64,000 nt of DNA, taken from positions 65,666,501 through 65,730,500 of the forward strand of contig CM060910.1 in the NCBI GenBank assembly GCA_030737875.1. Direction: 5' to 3'. Shown one piece after another: positions 36,700 to 45,798 of this stretch. A model generated the notes under the pieces. It did not search any database, was not told the origin of the DNA, and worked only from the letters and a program-made list of their open reading frames with translations. How positions within the stretch are numbered: position 1 is the stretch's first letter; each line of letters starts with the position of its first letter. The position numbers and the translations under genes are program-made. Source of the stretch: Allium sativum (taxonomy: Eukaryota > Streptophyta > Magnoliopsida > Asparagales > Amaryllidaceae).

Positions 36700-36850
36700 C
36701 CCACCCCCAAGATATACTTAAACCTCCCATTGTTTCATATAATTTTAATTAACCCTACTCAAGTTATTATTTTCATACAATCCCTTATGGATTCAACTAG
36801 GTTAAGCATTCAAGTTCATTACCATATTCATTTATGGTTATAATGTGCTA

Positions 36851-37060
36851 GACCTCCCACATTAAGCCTAGGGCTTATCGATGCTGGATATGCCGGTTGG
36901 TTCCGGGCAAACTTCTTCCACAAGTCAGACTTAACCTCGTGTCTTAGCACGTCACGTGTTTATGCACTTAGACCCCTCATATTAGATTCACCAATTGTGG
37001 TCGCTGGATATGTCTATCGGTTTTGGGAAGATTTCCACCACAAGTGTAATCTAACCTCGT
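36851..37060 (-). promoter_or_regulatory. Two stem-loop modules in the 3b LTR
   Basis: The second module pairs TTAGATT (36982-36988) with AATCTAA (37048-37054) and TTGTGGT (36995-37001) with ACCACAA (37037-37043). The first (36851-36943) has TTAA/CTTAA outer arms and a less regular inner stem. Both hold the CTGGATATG...TTCCGGGCA-type loop block and border CGTGTC, as in families 2 and 3. Confidence 0.6.
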
Positions 37061-37930
37061 GTCTAAGCACGGTTATAGTTTCTAATTATTGTTATTCCAG
37101 GCATTTCCGTCATTAACCAATTATTCATATGCCATTATAGGTTTTCATGCCTTTTATCCAAGTTATGTTCATAATGAACCATATGCCCCAAATTCAGCTT
37201 TTTAATCACAATTGCAATTTATGCCCCAAACCCACATTCCTGTATTATATTCAATTTATGCCCAAATTTCCCAATACAAGTTATGCACAAATTTTAACGT
37301 TTTCCCCCTCGTTCCTAGTTTTACACGTTCGCATATTTTAACTGCATGTCAAGGCTTGAAGGTAGTCTGACTATAAAAATAAAAAGAGAAAAGAAGAAGG
37401 GAAGAGAATAGAAACGGCCATAATAACTAGATTGGCATATGACGATCAAATAGGCATAGCAACTAACATATAGGAAAGCAGATCTGATGAACATGTGATA
37501 TTATAACTGATTAGGCATAGTGTCATGGTCATAAATTGGCATGACGAGATTGAGTTAGTGAATTGGATATACAAATAATAGCAGATCTGACATGATTCAA
37601 TAGTCACAGTTTTAGATCTCATTCATAGTTATGTCGGAATAACTTAGGTACACAGGTTATGGTAGATCTGATGTAATTCAAATAGTGATAGGCTTAAATC
37701 CAAGTTATAATCATGTCAAGATTAACTTTTATACATTTAGATCTAAAAATAACGTAGACTCACCGCGAATGGATCTAAGAAATAGAAGAGGGATTGCAGA
37801 TATATAATCACAGATCTCTAAACTCGAATAACTTGATTGTTGAAGAAGAACAGGTTATTTTCAATCAAGGCAGAGGCAGCATCTAGTTCTCTATTGTTTT
37901 AGAACGAATAAAACACTTAGAATAGGGTCT

Positions 37931-37938
37931 TATTTATA
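37931..37938 (-). promoter_or_regulatory. TATA box of the 3b LTR
   Basis: The minus strand reads GGCTATAAATAAGACCC, nearly the same as the family 3 box at 38731. Confidence 0.65.
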
Positions 37939-38535
37939 GCCTAGGGGTCACGAATTTGGTCAGAAAACAAGTAAACATACACATAAATGATCTTGGTTCC
38001 GATCTAGGGGGTGTCAACACCCTCTTATGGTGTCGACCCATGGGTCGACTCCCCTAGGGTGTGTCCACCCCCAATGGGTCTGATTCCCTCCCAGATCCCC
38101 TACTTCGAATGTGAACTGATTTTTTATTTTCTAGACTTATTATATATATATATATAACTTTGTTATATGTATATAAACTTCAAACCTTAATATCTTCTTC
38201 ATACGGTGTCCGTTTTACATAAACTCGGAGTCTATCTTAAGTAGAATTCCGAGACTGTAACACCCCGAATTTTAGTTAATACTAAAATTCACTAATCATA
38301 GGATAAATAATCTCAGATGTGGGAATTGGGGGTAACGGGCTGCGTCGTTGCGTTCGTCTCGGAAAAATACGCGAAATAGAGTCCGAGTTTTCGAGAATCG
38401 GAGTCCGTATGGCCCGGTTATGGCCCAAAGAAGTTTGCATAAAATTTAAAACTTAAAAACAGATTTAGAAATTTAAAATTAGGATTTGAAATTAGAACCA
38501 GCGGGGCCAGGCGGGAAGATTCCCGCCCTGACCAT

Positions 38536-38601
38536 GTCGACAGGGCTGTCGACAGGCCTGTCGACAGGGGTGTCGACTTGCCTGTCGACACGGCGTGTCG
38601 A
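38536..38601. promoter_or_regulatory. GTCGAC cluster with 12-bp period (family 3 5' LTR)
   Basis: GTCGAC at 38536, 38548, 38560, 38572 and 38584, then GTCGAA. It starts 280 bp into the LTR and lies about 130-195 bp upstream of the TATA box. The 3' LTR (46079 onward) has one extra 12-bp unit and one site mutated to GTTGAC. Confidence 0.7.
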
Positions 38602-38730
38602 ACCAGGGTGCTTGGGTGCACCAGATCTGGTTTTCTGGCTAGGGCTGGGCTTGGTTCTAGAGGTTTCCTAAATCTGACGGACCTAAATTAATTTAGGGTT
38701 AATCTAAGGGCCTAAAACACTACCTAATCC

Positions 38731-38738
38731 TATAAATA
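38731..38738 (+). promoter_or_regulatory. TATA box, family 3 5' LTR
   Basis: TATAAATA in CCTATAAATAAGACCC, 475 bp into the LTR; identical at 46286-46293 in the 3' LTR. It implies a U3 of about 500 bp and a transcribed R/U5 of about 3.3 kb. Confidence 0.7.
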
Positions 38739-39169
38739 AGACCCTAACCCTACCCTAATTCATTCATAATTAAATCTTGTAACTAAACTATGGCAAAATG
38801 AAACTTGGTCATGGCCTCCACAAATCAATGAAGAGAGTTGCAAGCTAATCAACCCCTAATCATCTTCTTCTTATTTGGCAACTAGTTTTACTTCATGAGT
38901 TTGCTAATCTTAGTTTTGGTGAGTTCCTATGGTTTTAATAATCAATTGTTAAATTGATTATGGTAGGATGTGATAAGACATGGCTATGTTTGTGGATAAA
39001 TGTGTTTATGCAAGTTTGTATGATATGTGATTTGCAAATTTTATGTTAAATGCAAGTTTAAGGCCATGTTTTATGATGCAAAACACTATGTTAAACATTT
39101 ATGCATATATAACATGTTATGCAAACTATATGTGAGAATATATGCAAGTTATATGTAACATGATATGCA

Positions 39170-40015
39170 AGTTATGCATGTGATTTTATGCATGCTAAGT
39201 AGTTGGTGTTATGCATGCTAAGTATTTGATGTTATGCATGCTAAGTATTTGATGTTATGCATGCTAAGTATTTGATTGTATGCATACTAAGTATTGGGTT
39301 TTATGCATGTTAGTGTTTGGGTTTATGCAAGTTAAGTGGTGGGTTTATGCATAATAAGTATTTGATTTTATGCATAATAAGTATTTGATTCTATGCATGA
39401 TAAGTAAGTGGTTTTATGCATGCTAAGTGTTTGGTATTATGCATAAATCATGACATGCAAGTTTACCCTTTTAAATATGGTATATACATATGCAAGATGG
39501 CACCTTTATATGCTATGCATGTTTACCCTCCTTTAAGATGCAAGTCATATATGCAAGTTCGACATATTATGCAAGTTATGCTTACATGCAAGCTCAACAT
39601 GTTATGTAAGTTATGTGCATGATGTTATGTAAGTTATGTGCATGTTGTTATGCAAGTTCATATGCAAGTTATGTGTATGAGGGTATGCAAGTTATGTGCA
39701 TGGTGTTATGCAAGTTAAGTTTATGAGATTATGCAAGTTATGTGCATGATGTTATGCAAGTTATGTATATGCTTAAATGCGAGCTTAATGTGATATGCAA
39801 GTATGTGAATGTTTATGCAAGTATATGAATGCCCATGCAAGTATGTGAATGCTTATGCAAGTTATGTGTAGGCTTAAATGCATGTCTAACATGTTATGCA
39901 AGTTATGAGAATGCTTATATGCAAGTTCAACATGTTATGCAAGACATGTGTATGATAATGTGCAAGTTTGGGTTAAATGTGGTTGGGTTAATATATGCTC
40001 ATATATGCAAGTTGA
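39170..40015. repeat. ATGCA-rich tandem repeats in the LTR leader
   Basis: Units such as TTATGCATGCTAAGTATTTG (about 24 bp, 39180-39430) grade into TATGCAAGTTATGTGCATG units (39440-39980). The area has dozens of ATGs, each followed by only short frames. Same at 46725-47570. Confidence 0.85.
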
Positions 40016-40343
40016 CATCCTCTTAACCCATGACAAAGTTGTATGCTAAACCCATGATAATTGTGATGGATCTTCCCCTTTATTATGTCAAGAAATGAGG
40101 ACGATTTACGTGGGGAACGATGGGGTTGGTAAATATGTTAATAAATGTAAGATTTGGGTATGATTAAGCATACCATAAAAATAAATTACCATAAGTGGGA
40201 ATTTACCTATTGAGTTAGGTCTACCCCATGGGAATTTACCTATTGAGTTAGGTCTACCCATGTTATGGAAAACTTGATATTAATTAGGGATAATTAATAT
40301 GGGGGTGATTAATTAGGTGTAATTAATCGACTAAGACACGAGG

Positions 40344-40539
40344 TTGGACTCATTTGTAGTGTAAAACTGCCCGGACCCGACCGGCTTAACCAGTTACTAC
40401 AAATGTCAGCCCAATGTGAGAGGTCTTAGCCATAAATTAAATACGTGATTAAGGTAAAGACACGAGGTTAGACTCTGTTATGACGTAAGACTGCCCGGAC
40501 TCTACCGGCTTAACCAGGCGGTCATAACAGCCAGTCTAA
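40344..40539 (+). promoter_or_regulatory. Two long stem-loops (family 3 5' LTR)
   Basis: Stem 1: CATTTGTAGT (40351-40360) with ACTACAAATG (40396-40405), then a 2-base bulge and TTGGACT (40344-40350) against AGCCCAA (6 of 7). Stem 2: CTGTTATGAC (40475-40484) with GTCATAACAG (40521-40530), the same 2-base bulge, then TTAGACT (40468-40474) with AGTCTAA (40533-40539). The loops share CTGCCCGGAC and CCGGCTTAACCAG. Same in the 3' LTR at 47899-47960 and 48023-48094. Confidence 0.75.
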
Positions 40540-40586
40540 TGTGGGAGGTCTTTATGGGAGATCACGGTCTTAATTAATTAAGAAAC

Positions 40587-40927
40587 ACTTAACCATATTA
40601 GCATGTAGTGGGACATGAGGGGTTAAGTGGGTGCCTTGGGTGGCATGTAGTAACTAGTGGGGGTGCCTTGGGTGGCATGAGGAAACTAGTGGGTTGCCTT
40701 GGGTGGCAATAGAAAATACGATTAGAATACTTAACCAAAGTGGAACATGTAACTAAACATGATTAAAGGGTTAAGTAAGTGCCTTGGGTGGCATGGGGGA
40801 ATCAAGTAAGTGCCTTGGGTGGCATGCGGAAATCTAGTGGGTGCCTTAAATGGCAATTGAAATATAATTAGATGACTTAACCAAACCTTAACGTGTAAGG
40901 GGGCATGATTATAAAAAGAGGTTAAGT
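40587..40927. repeat. Three ACTTAACC...GGTTAAGT hairpins with GCCTTGGGTGGCA repeats
   Basis: Arms at 40587-40594/40621-40628, 40729-40736/40769-40776 and 40875-40882/40920-40927. Between them the word GCCTTGGGTGGCA recurs. The arms are the same as the core of the family 2 57-bp repeat. Confidence 0.75.
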
Positions 40928-42090
40928 GGGATGCACTAGATTAATGACAAGCTTAAGTAGTAGCTTGTGGGGGCCCATTTCAACCAATATCCCAAACGTA
41001 TCTTTGTGGGCTCGACCCATGTCGAGTGACGGGACACGCATATTGGGCTTGATTATAAGAGGCCAAAACGGGGTAGCGGTGGCAACGCAAGTCCAACGGG
41101 TTTCATATGCGTGTGTGGGCCCGGGCTGGTAGATAAGCCGTTGTTGCATCGTGTAGATATAAAGCCGTGCACCGTTGATATTATCAGGTGGCCACTTTAG
41201 GGGAGTGATACACCCCACTGTGGAACCAGCGCGGGTATCTACGTTAGGGAGCCGATCGCTTGGGAGTAGTGGGTACACCTAGTAAAGATAGGGGCAGACG
41301 GCACCTATGTAGGGGTACACGAAACTACTGGGTAAGATAACTAGGTACACCTAGTGGAGGTAGGGGCAGATGGCACCTACGTGGTCAGCTAGAAGTACCA
41401 GAAGCTATTAGTTATATTTTCTAAGTCTTTAAGTGGGATCAACCTTTAAGTAGGAATTACTCTTGGTGGGTAAAACTGGTGTGGTGCAGTGTAGGAATTA
41501 CCCTTGGGTGGGTAGGTCTGGGGTGGTGTAAGCTAGTAATTATCCTTGGGTGGATAAATACGTCGTTTCGGTTATCGTAGTACATCCTGTGTTTTGTGGG
41601 CTACTTATTGTAGTCATTATCCCCAGAGGTACCGTATCTTGTTTATATCATACCCTAATTACTTTAATGGTTGTATTGTTAGGGTTATAGGACTCACTCA
41701 GACTTATGTCTGACCCCGTTGTTGTTTATCTTTTTCCCCACCCTCAGGTTATCAGAGTGGACTTAGCACTAGTGGGCTTGGACCAGACCGCTATATCTAT
41801 CTTTTGGGCTTGGACGGTAGAAGTAAAGCTCGGTTTATCTTTTGGCTATTGTCTATGTAATGGGATTATGTACTTCTATTTTATCAGGATGGATATTATG
41901 TACTTGACTCTTGTTATGGTTTTGTGATGTAACCAAACATGTTTTGTTAAAGAAATGATGTTTTAAATTTTCAAGTATTACTTATATCTGTCCTGTTGTA
42001 ATTTTTCTGTTCTATACTCACTAAAAATACTCCACCAAAACTAAGGCATTCCCTTTGTGAGTGACCTTAGCGGGTGTGGGGTGTTACACG

Positions 42091-42102
42091 TGGTATCAGA
42101 GC
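42091..42102 (+). promoter_or_regulatory. Primer-binding site, family 3
   Basis: TGGTATCAGAGC, two bases after the 5' LTR; perfect 12-base match to the initiator tRNA-Met complement. Confidence 0.95.
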
Positions 42103-42318
42103 TTAAGGTTACCAGAACAGATAAAATTTTTAGAAAAACTATTTTCTAAGAATATTTTTGAAGGGAGTATTTTCAAAAACATGTCTTTTGAAGAAGAGTT
42201 TTTGAAAGAAAAGCATAATCCCCAATAGCCATATCTATATCTTTCGAATTCTCCATTTTGAATCTCTTCCTCTCTCTCATTTTGAGTTTCCCCTCCGCGA
42301 ATAGATGATCTTTATAAG

Positions 42319-42560
42319 ATGGATAAGGATGGAAAACCACTTCAAGGGACTTAGACGTAAATCTGGTTAGAAGTTGGTTCAAGAAGAGAGGAAGGCTCAA
42401 ATAGTTGTTTGGTTAATGAAGGATGAAACCTCATTGGTGGGAGGTTATGAGTGGAGAATAGGGAAGAAGAAGGCTAGTAGTTATCCTTTTGGGAGGAATA
42501 GGACACGTTATTAGGATTGTCCAAAGAAGCAAGGGCAAGGTATTGAATCTTCTGGAGGGT
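42319..42560 (+). pseudogene. Gag remnant (family 3)
   Basis: Short pieces remain: WLMKDETS followed after a frame change by WWEVMSGE (capsid core), then CPKKQGQG near 42520, the end of a zinc knuckle. Most of gag is deleted and frames are broken. Confidence 0.7.
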
Positions 42561-42599
42561 AATTGTATTCCCTCACGACTAGGGTACCAGGTGGGGATA

Positions 42600-43010
42600 A
42601 GACCGTCTAGGTTGGAATTTGGATTTCTATGATATCCGGTTCAAACTTTATTTGATGCATCGAGTTCGTTTATCTCATCATTGTTAGTTGAGTCACTGCA
42701 CTTAGACACCAGTTTGGTAGATGATCCCTTAGTTGTTTCAAACCCAATTGGGCTCCATGATGTGGTTGGGTTTGAAAGTTTCTATACTTAGCGTTGAGTT
42801 TAGATGTGATGCTTGTTGGGCTTCACGGGCTATGGGTTAGTTCTGGGCATGGACTGGTTATCCAGTAGGGGTGCCGTTTTTGATTTTGGAGGGAGATTTG
42901 TTAGGCTTATGGGCCGCTTGGGTAACACTCTCGAGATCTCTTGTAATCCCATAGAATCTGTTATGCTAAGTTATCTAGAATTGCTTGACATGTCGGTCTA
43001 GAGTTTGTGA
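42600..43010 (+). pseudogene. Protease remnant (family 3)
   Basis: LFDASSSFISSLLVESLHLDTSL marks the active-site region but lacks the Gly of DSGAS. After a broken stretch come GYGLVLGMDWLSSRGAVFDF and NTLEISCNPIESVMLSYLELL (42813-43001), matching ILGVDWLARYGAILDY and LEISCDPKGSVMLSFLESL of element 3b. It stops at about 43000. Confidence 0.82.
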
Positions 43011-43620
43011 TCTGTTAGAGCGGTCCGGGAATACCCGGATGTGTATAAGGAGGTGAAGGGCTTACCTCCGGAGCGGGAAATTGACTTCCAAATATATCTG
43101 GTGAGTAAGGCTAAACTAGTACCTTGGCCAGAGTGCCACGTGGCTCCTCGTGAGAGGAGGGAACTCCATAAGTAAGTAGGCGATTTGCTTGAGAAGGGGT
43201 TCATAAGACGAAATATATCGGAGTGGGGCGCTCCAGTAGTTTTGTTACGAAGGCGGATGGGTCCCTCAGACTTTGTGTAGGCTAAAGAGGACTAAATAAA
43301 CTCACAAAGAAGAATAGATACCCATTGCCGAGGATTGATGATCTGTTTGATCAGTTAGCTGGCGCCTCAGTATTTTTATAGTAGGACTCAGCCACGGGAT
43401 TTCATCAGTTGAGAGTGGCTGAGGATAGTTCAGAGAAGACTGCCTTTAGGACTCCGGATGATTTTTTTTTATGAGTGGCTGGTGATGCCATTGGGTTTGA
43501 CGAACGCCCTCGTATACTTTGATGATTTGATAAGAAGGGTGTTCAAGGAGTACCTAAATAAGTTGTGATGGTCTTTGTGGATGACATCTTGGTCTTTTCT
43601 AGGAGCAAAGCCAGTTAGGG
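43011..43620 (+). pseudogene. Reverse transcriptase remnant (family 3)
   Basis: Pieces in three frames: [51 protein letters not shown] sequence (43318-43360), [14 protein letters not shown], and VDDILVFSRSKAS near 43580. Many stops and frameshifts; the downstream thumb and most of RNase H are missing. Confidence 0.82.
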
Positions 43621-44239
43621 AAAAACGGTGGTTTTGGAGTAAGACTGGCGAGGACATCCAGGGTTGGACAAGGGGCTTAATTATTTAGCCGTTTTTACTA
43701 TTATCATCTCACGTAGGTCGTCTGAATTCGAAGGAGGTATCCCTTGGGTGTTTGTCTGATATTGGTTTAGGCCTTTGGGGCTTGCATTTGGGGGAATGCC
43801 GAGTTCGATTAGGGTGGTCTGCGTGAGGGATGGATAGTTGTGATGATTTTGGATGATATCCTGGTGGAGAAGAGCATGCCCTACATCTTAGGGAAGTGCT
43901 GGAGGCTCTTCAAGCGCATAATCTTAGGACAGTAAAAGTGGATGGGATTCTTAGCATCCTATGGGTTTGAGATAGCGTATACCCCTGGCAAGGGTAACAT
44001 GGTAGCGGACACCCTAAGTAGAAAAAGGGTTGTCCTCGAGTTTGTGGTTCGTTGAACGACGGAGCCTAGAGTTTATTTCTATGTTGGATTTTAGACCTTC
44101 CGTTGATTATGAACCCGGTTTGCTAGCCTCTTTGGAGGTTAGGCCTACTCTTTTGGGGCTTAGGAGAAGCACAGAGGGACGACCCACAGTTGGTTGAGTT
44201 GGTGGAGAAGCTCATAAGGGGGGGAAGTCGTCCAGCCAT
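43621..44239 (+). pseudogene. Scrambled RNase H/linker region (family 3)
   Basis: Only YTPGKGNMVADTLSRK (about 43978-44026), the end of RNase H, is recognisable. The piece around 43850-43925 looks like a second copy of RT (DDILV, EHALHLREVLEAL-like), suggesting internal rearrangement. Confidence 0.6.
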
Positions 44240-44923
44240 TTGAGTAGGTACACCCTAGACGATAGGGGGTGCTCGCGTAGAGACGGTAGACTTTGTGTAC
44301 CGCAAGACGAGGGTTTGAGGAAGGTTATTCCTGATAATGCACACCGTTCTAGGATGACCATTCATCCCGGTGGGGACGAGATGTACCAAGACATGAAAAG
44401 GACTTTCTGCTGGGCCGGTATGAAGAAAGATGTGGCCGAGCATGTCGCTCGATGCTTGGTGTGCCAACGAGTGAAGACGAAGCGAAAGAAACCAGGTGGG
44501 TTGCTTCACCCATTGGAGGTTCCGCAATGGAAGTGGGACAGCGTCTCGATGAATTTTATTGACGGGTTACCCAGATCGAGAAAGAGTAATACAGGAATTT
44601 GGGTGGTGGTAGACAGACTTACTAAGAACACCCATTTCATACCTGTGAAGAGTAAGTGGACTGCTCCATGGCTAGCTTCTGTATATCTTCGAGAGATAGT
44701 TCGATTGCATGGGGTACCCTCTAGCATAGTGAGTGATCGAGATCCTATCTTCACTTGAGAGTTTTGGAAGAGTTTGCAAGAGGCGGTAAGGACTCAGTTG
44801 TGTTTGAGTACTGCATATCATCCTCAGACGGACGGCCAGACCGAGGGGGTGAATCATATTTTAGAAGACCTTTTGAGGCTATGTATCTTGGATCTTGGAG
44901 GTACATGAGAGGAGCATCTTCCA
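44240..44923 (+). pseudogene. Integrase (family 3)
   Basis: The zinc-binding H-H-C-C domain (HRSRMTIHPGG, CLVCQRVK) and the core [30 protein letters not shown] and AYHPQTDGQTE are present. The first catalytic Asp (normally MDFI) is Asn, and TGA follows DPIFT at 44756-44758. A further stop lies at GGT*EEH. So the best-preserved gene of this recently inserted element is already catalytically dead. Confidence 0.9.
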
Positions 44924-45262
44924 TTGGTGGAGTTGCCCGACAGACTTAGTGGTGTACATGATGTATCCCATGGGAGGAAGTGCCTACATAAGACCGCAGA
45001 GGTGGTAGGGCCAAGTTTGCTTAGAGAAATGGAAGTAGAGCGTGATGCGACGATTCGACAAGCTCCTACTTGCATCCTTGGGTCAGAGATTTGGAAGATG
45101 AGAAACAGAGAGGTTCAACTAGTCAAAGTACAAAGGGAAGATGAAGAGAGCGACGCTACCTGGGAGACGGAATCGAAGATGCGTTCGAGATACCCTTTCT
45201 TTCGGAGGGTATGTCCTTTTGCTGCTCCTTCATCGCATATCTTGTGCTTATCTTATTCTTAG
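44924..45262 (+). pseudogene. Integrase C-terminus and chromodomain (family 3)
   Basis: The segment holds LPDRLSGVHDVSH (normally GVHDVFHVS.L) and a chromodomain: QAPTCILGSEIWKMRNREV, QLVKVQREDEESDATWE, then MRSRYPF. The GPF.ILxRIG segment before it is deleted. Domain type and place fit Tekay/Del chromoviruses. Confidence 0.85.
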
Positions 45263-45763
45263 TATGTCCTCTCGTTAGTACCTTTGACCTTCAGATAGGA
45301 TAGTCCTATGGTTGAAACATGTGTTTGAGACATGTTATGTATGATGGATGCAAGTGGATGCAAGTGTTTGCTAGTGGTTGCTCGTGGATGCATATACACA
45401 CACTCTAGGCACTAGATCGGCTCAGTCACTTCATATTGCATATTGCATAAAATTATGTGTAGGAAGCTATATCTATGGATGTATAATGATTGTGTTATCA
45501 TATGGATGATGCATTTTGGGTGAATGATTGTGCACTCATGTAGATATTGTATGTGTCGATAGGGTTTTCTCGCATACATAATGGATGCATGGCACTATCA
45601 TGGTTTGCATATGTTCGTACATTAGATAGGGAACATATACACACACTTTTTGCATATGCTCATACATCATTAGAAATTGTTTTAAGGACAATGGATGCCC
45701 GTGGTTGATGGTTTGAGTAGATGGTTGTTTGGATGGTAGGATATGCATTCTCCTTAGCTTAGA
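45263..45763 (+). other. 3' untranslated interior of family 3
   Basis: Non-coding, with repeated GGATGCA/GTGGTTG words (about 45345-45390). It parallels 14020-14450 of family 2 on the other strand. Confidence 0.6.
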
Positions 45764-45798
45764 GATTTCGGGGACGAAATCCTTTAAGGAGGGGAGAA
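45764..45798 (+). promoter_or_regulatory. Polypurine tract with upstream tetraloop hairpin, family 3
   Basis: GATTTCG-GGGA-CGAAATC (45764-45781) is a perfect 7-bp stem with a GGGA loop. AAGGAGGGGAGAA (45786-45798) is the purine tract abutting the 3' LTR. Confidence 0.8.

Larger units (their letters stand above)
35471..38255 (-). mobile_element. 5' LTR of element 3b, left part (split by family 3)
   Basis: It begins TATGACACTCACG, a mutated TG terminus aligned with TGTAACACCCC of the related LTRs, and is interrupted at the GAGAC target site (38251-38255). The rest (49649-49747) ends GGGTGTTACA. The joined LTR is about 2.9 kb and shares with families 2 and 3 the GTCGAC cluster (38013-38049), a TATA box (37931-37938, minus) and two stem-loop modules (36851-37060). 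Confidence 0.88.
38256..42088 (+). repeat. 5' LTR of the family 3 element
   Basis: A 3,833-bp LTR opening TGTAACACCCC and closing GGGGTGTTACA. In sense order: GTCGAC cluster, TATA box (38731), ATGCA-rich repeats, two stem-loop modules, GGTTAAGT hairpins with GCCTTGGGTGGCA repeats (40587-40927), then two pairs of short repeats (TACACCTAGT units 41270-41390; AATTACCCTTGGGTGGGT units 41450-41560). Confidence 0.95.

Noticed and set aside
38486..38671. Frames with repeated LSTGLST-type peptides (also 38418-38621, 46029-46226)
   Set aside because: They are translations of the 12-bp GTCGAC array in the LTR promoter.
40922..41278. 118-residue minus-strand frame, repeated at 48477-48833
   Set aside because: Identical only because the LTRs are young; antisense to the element and without a recognisable domain.
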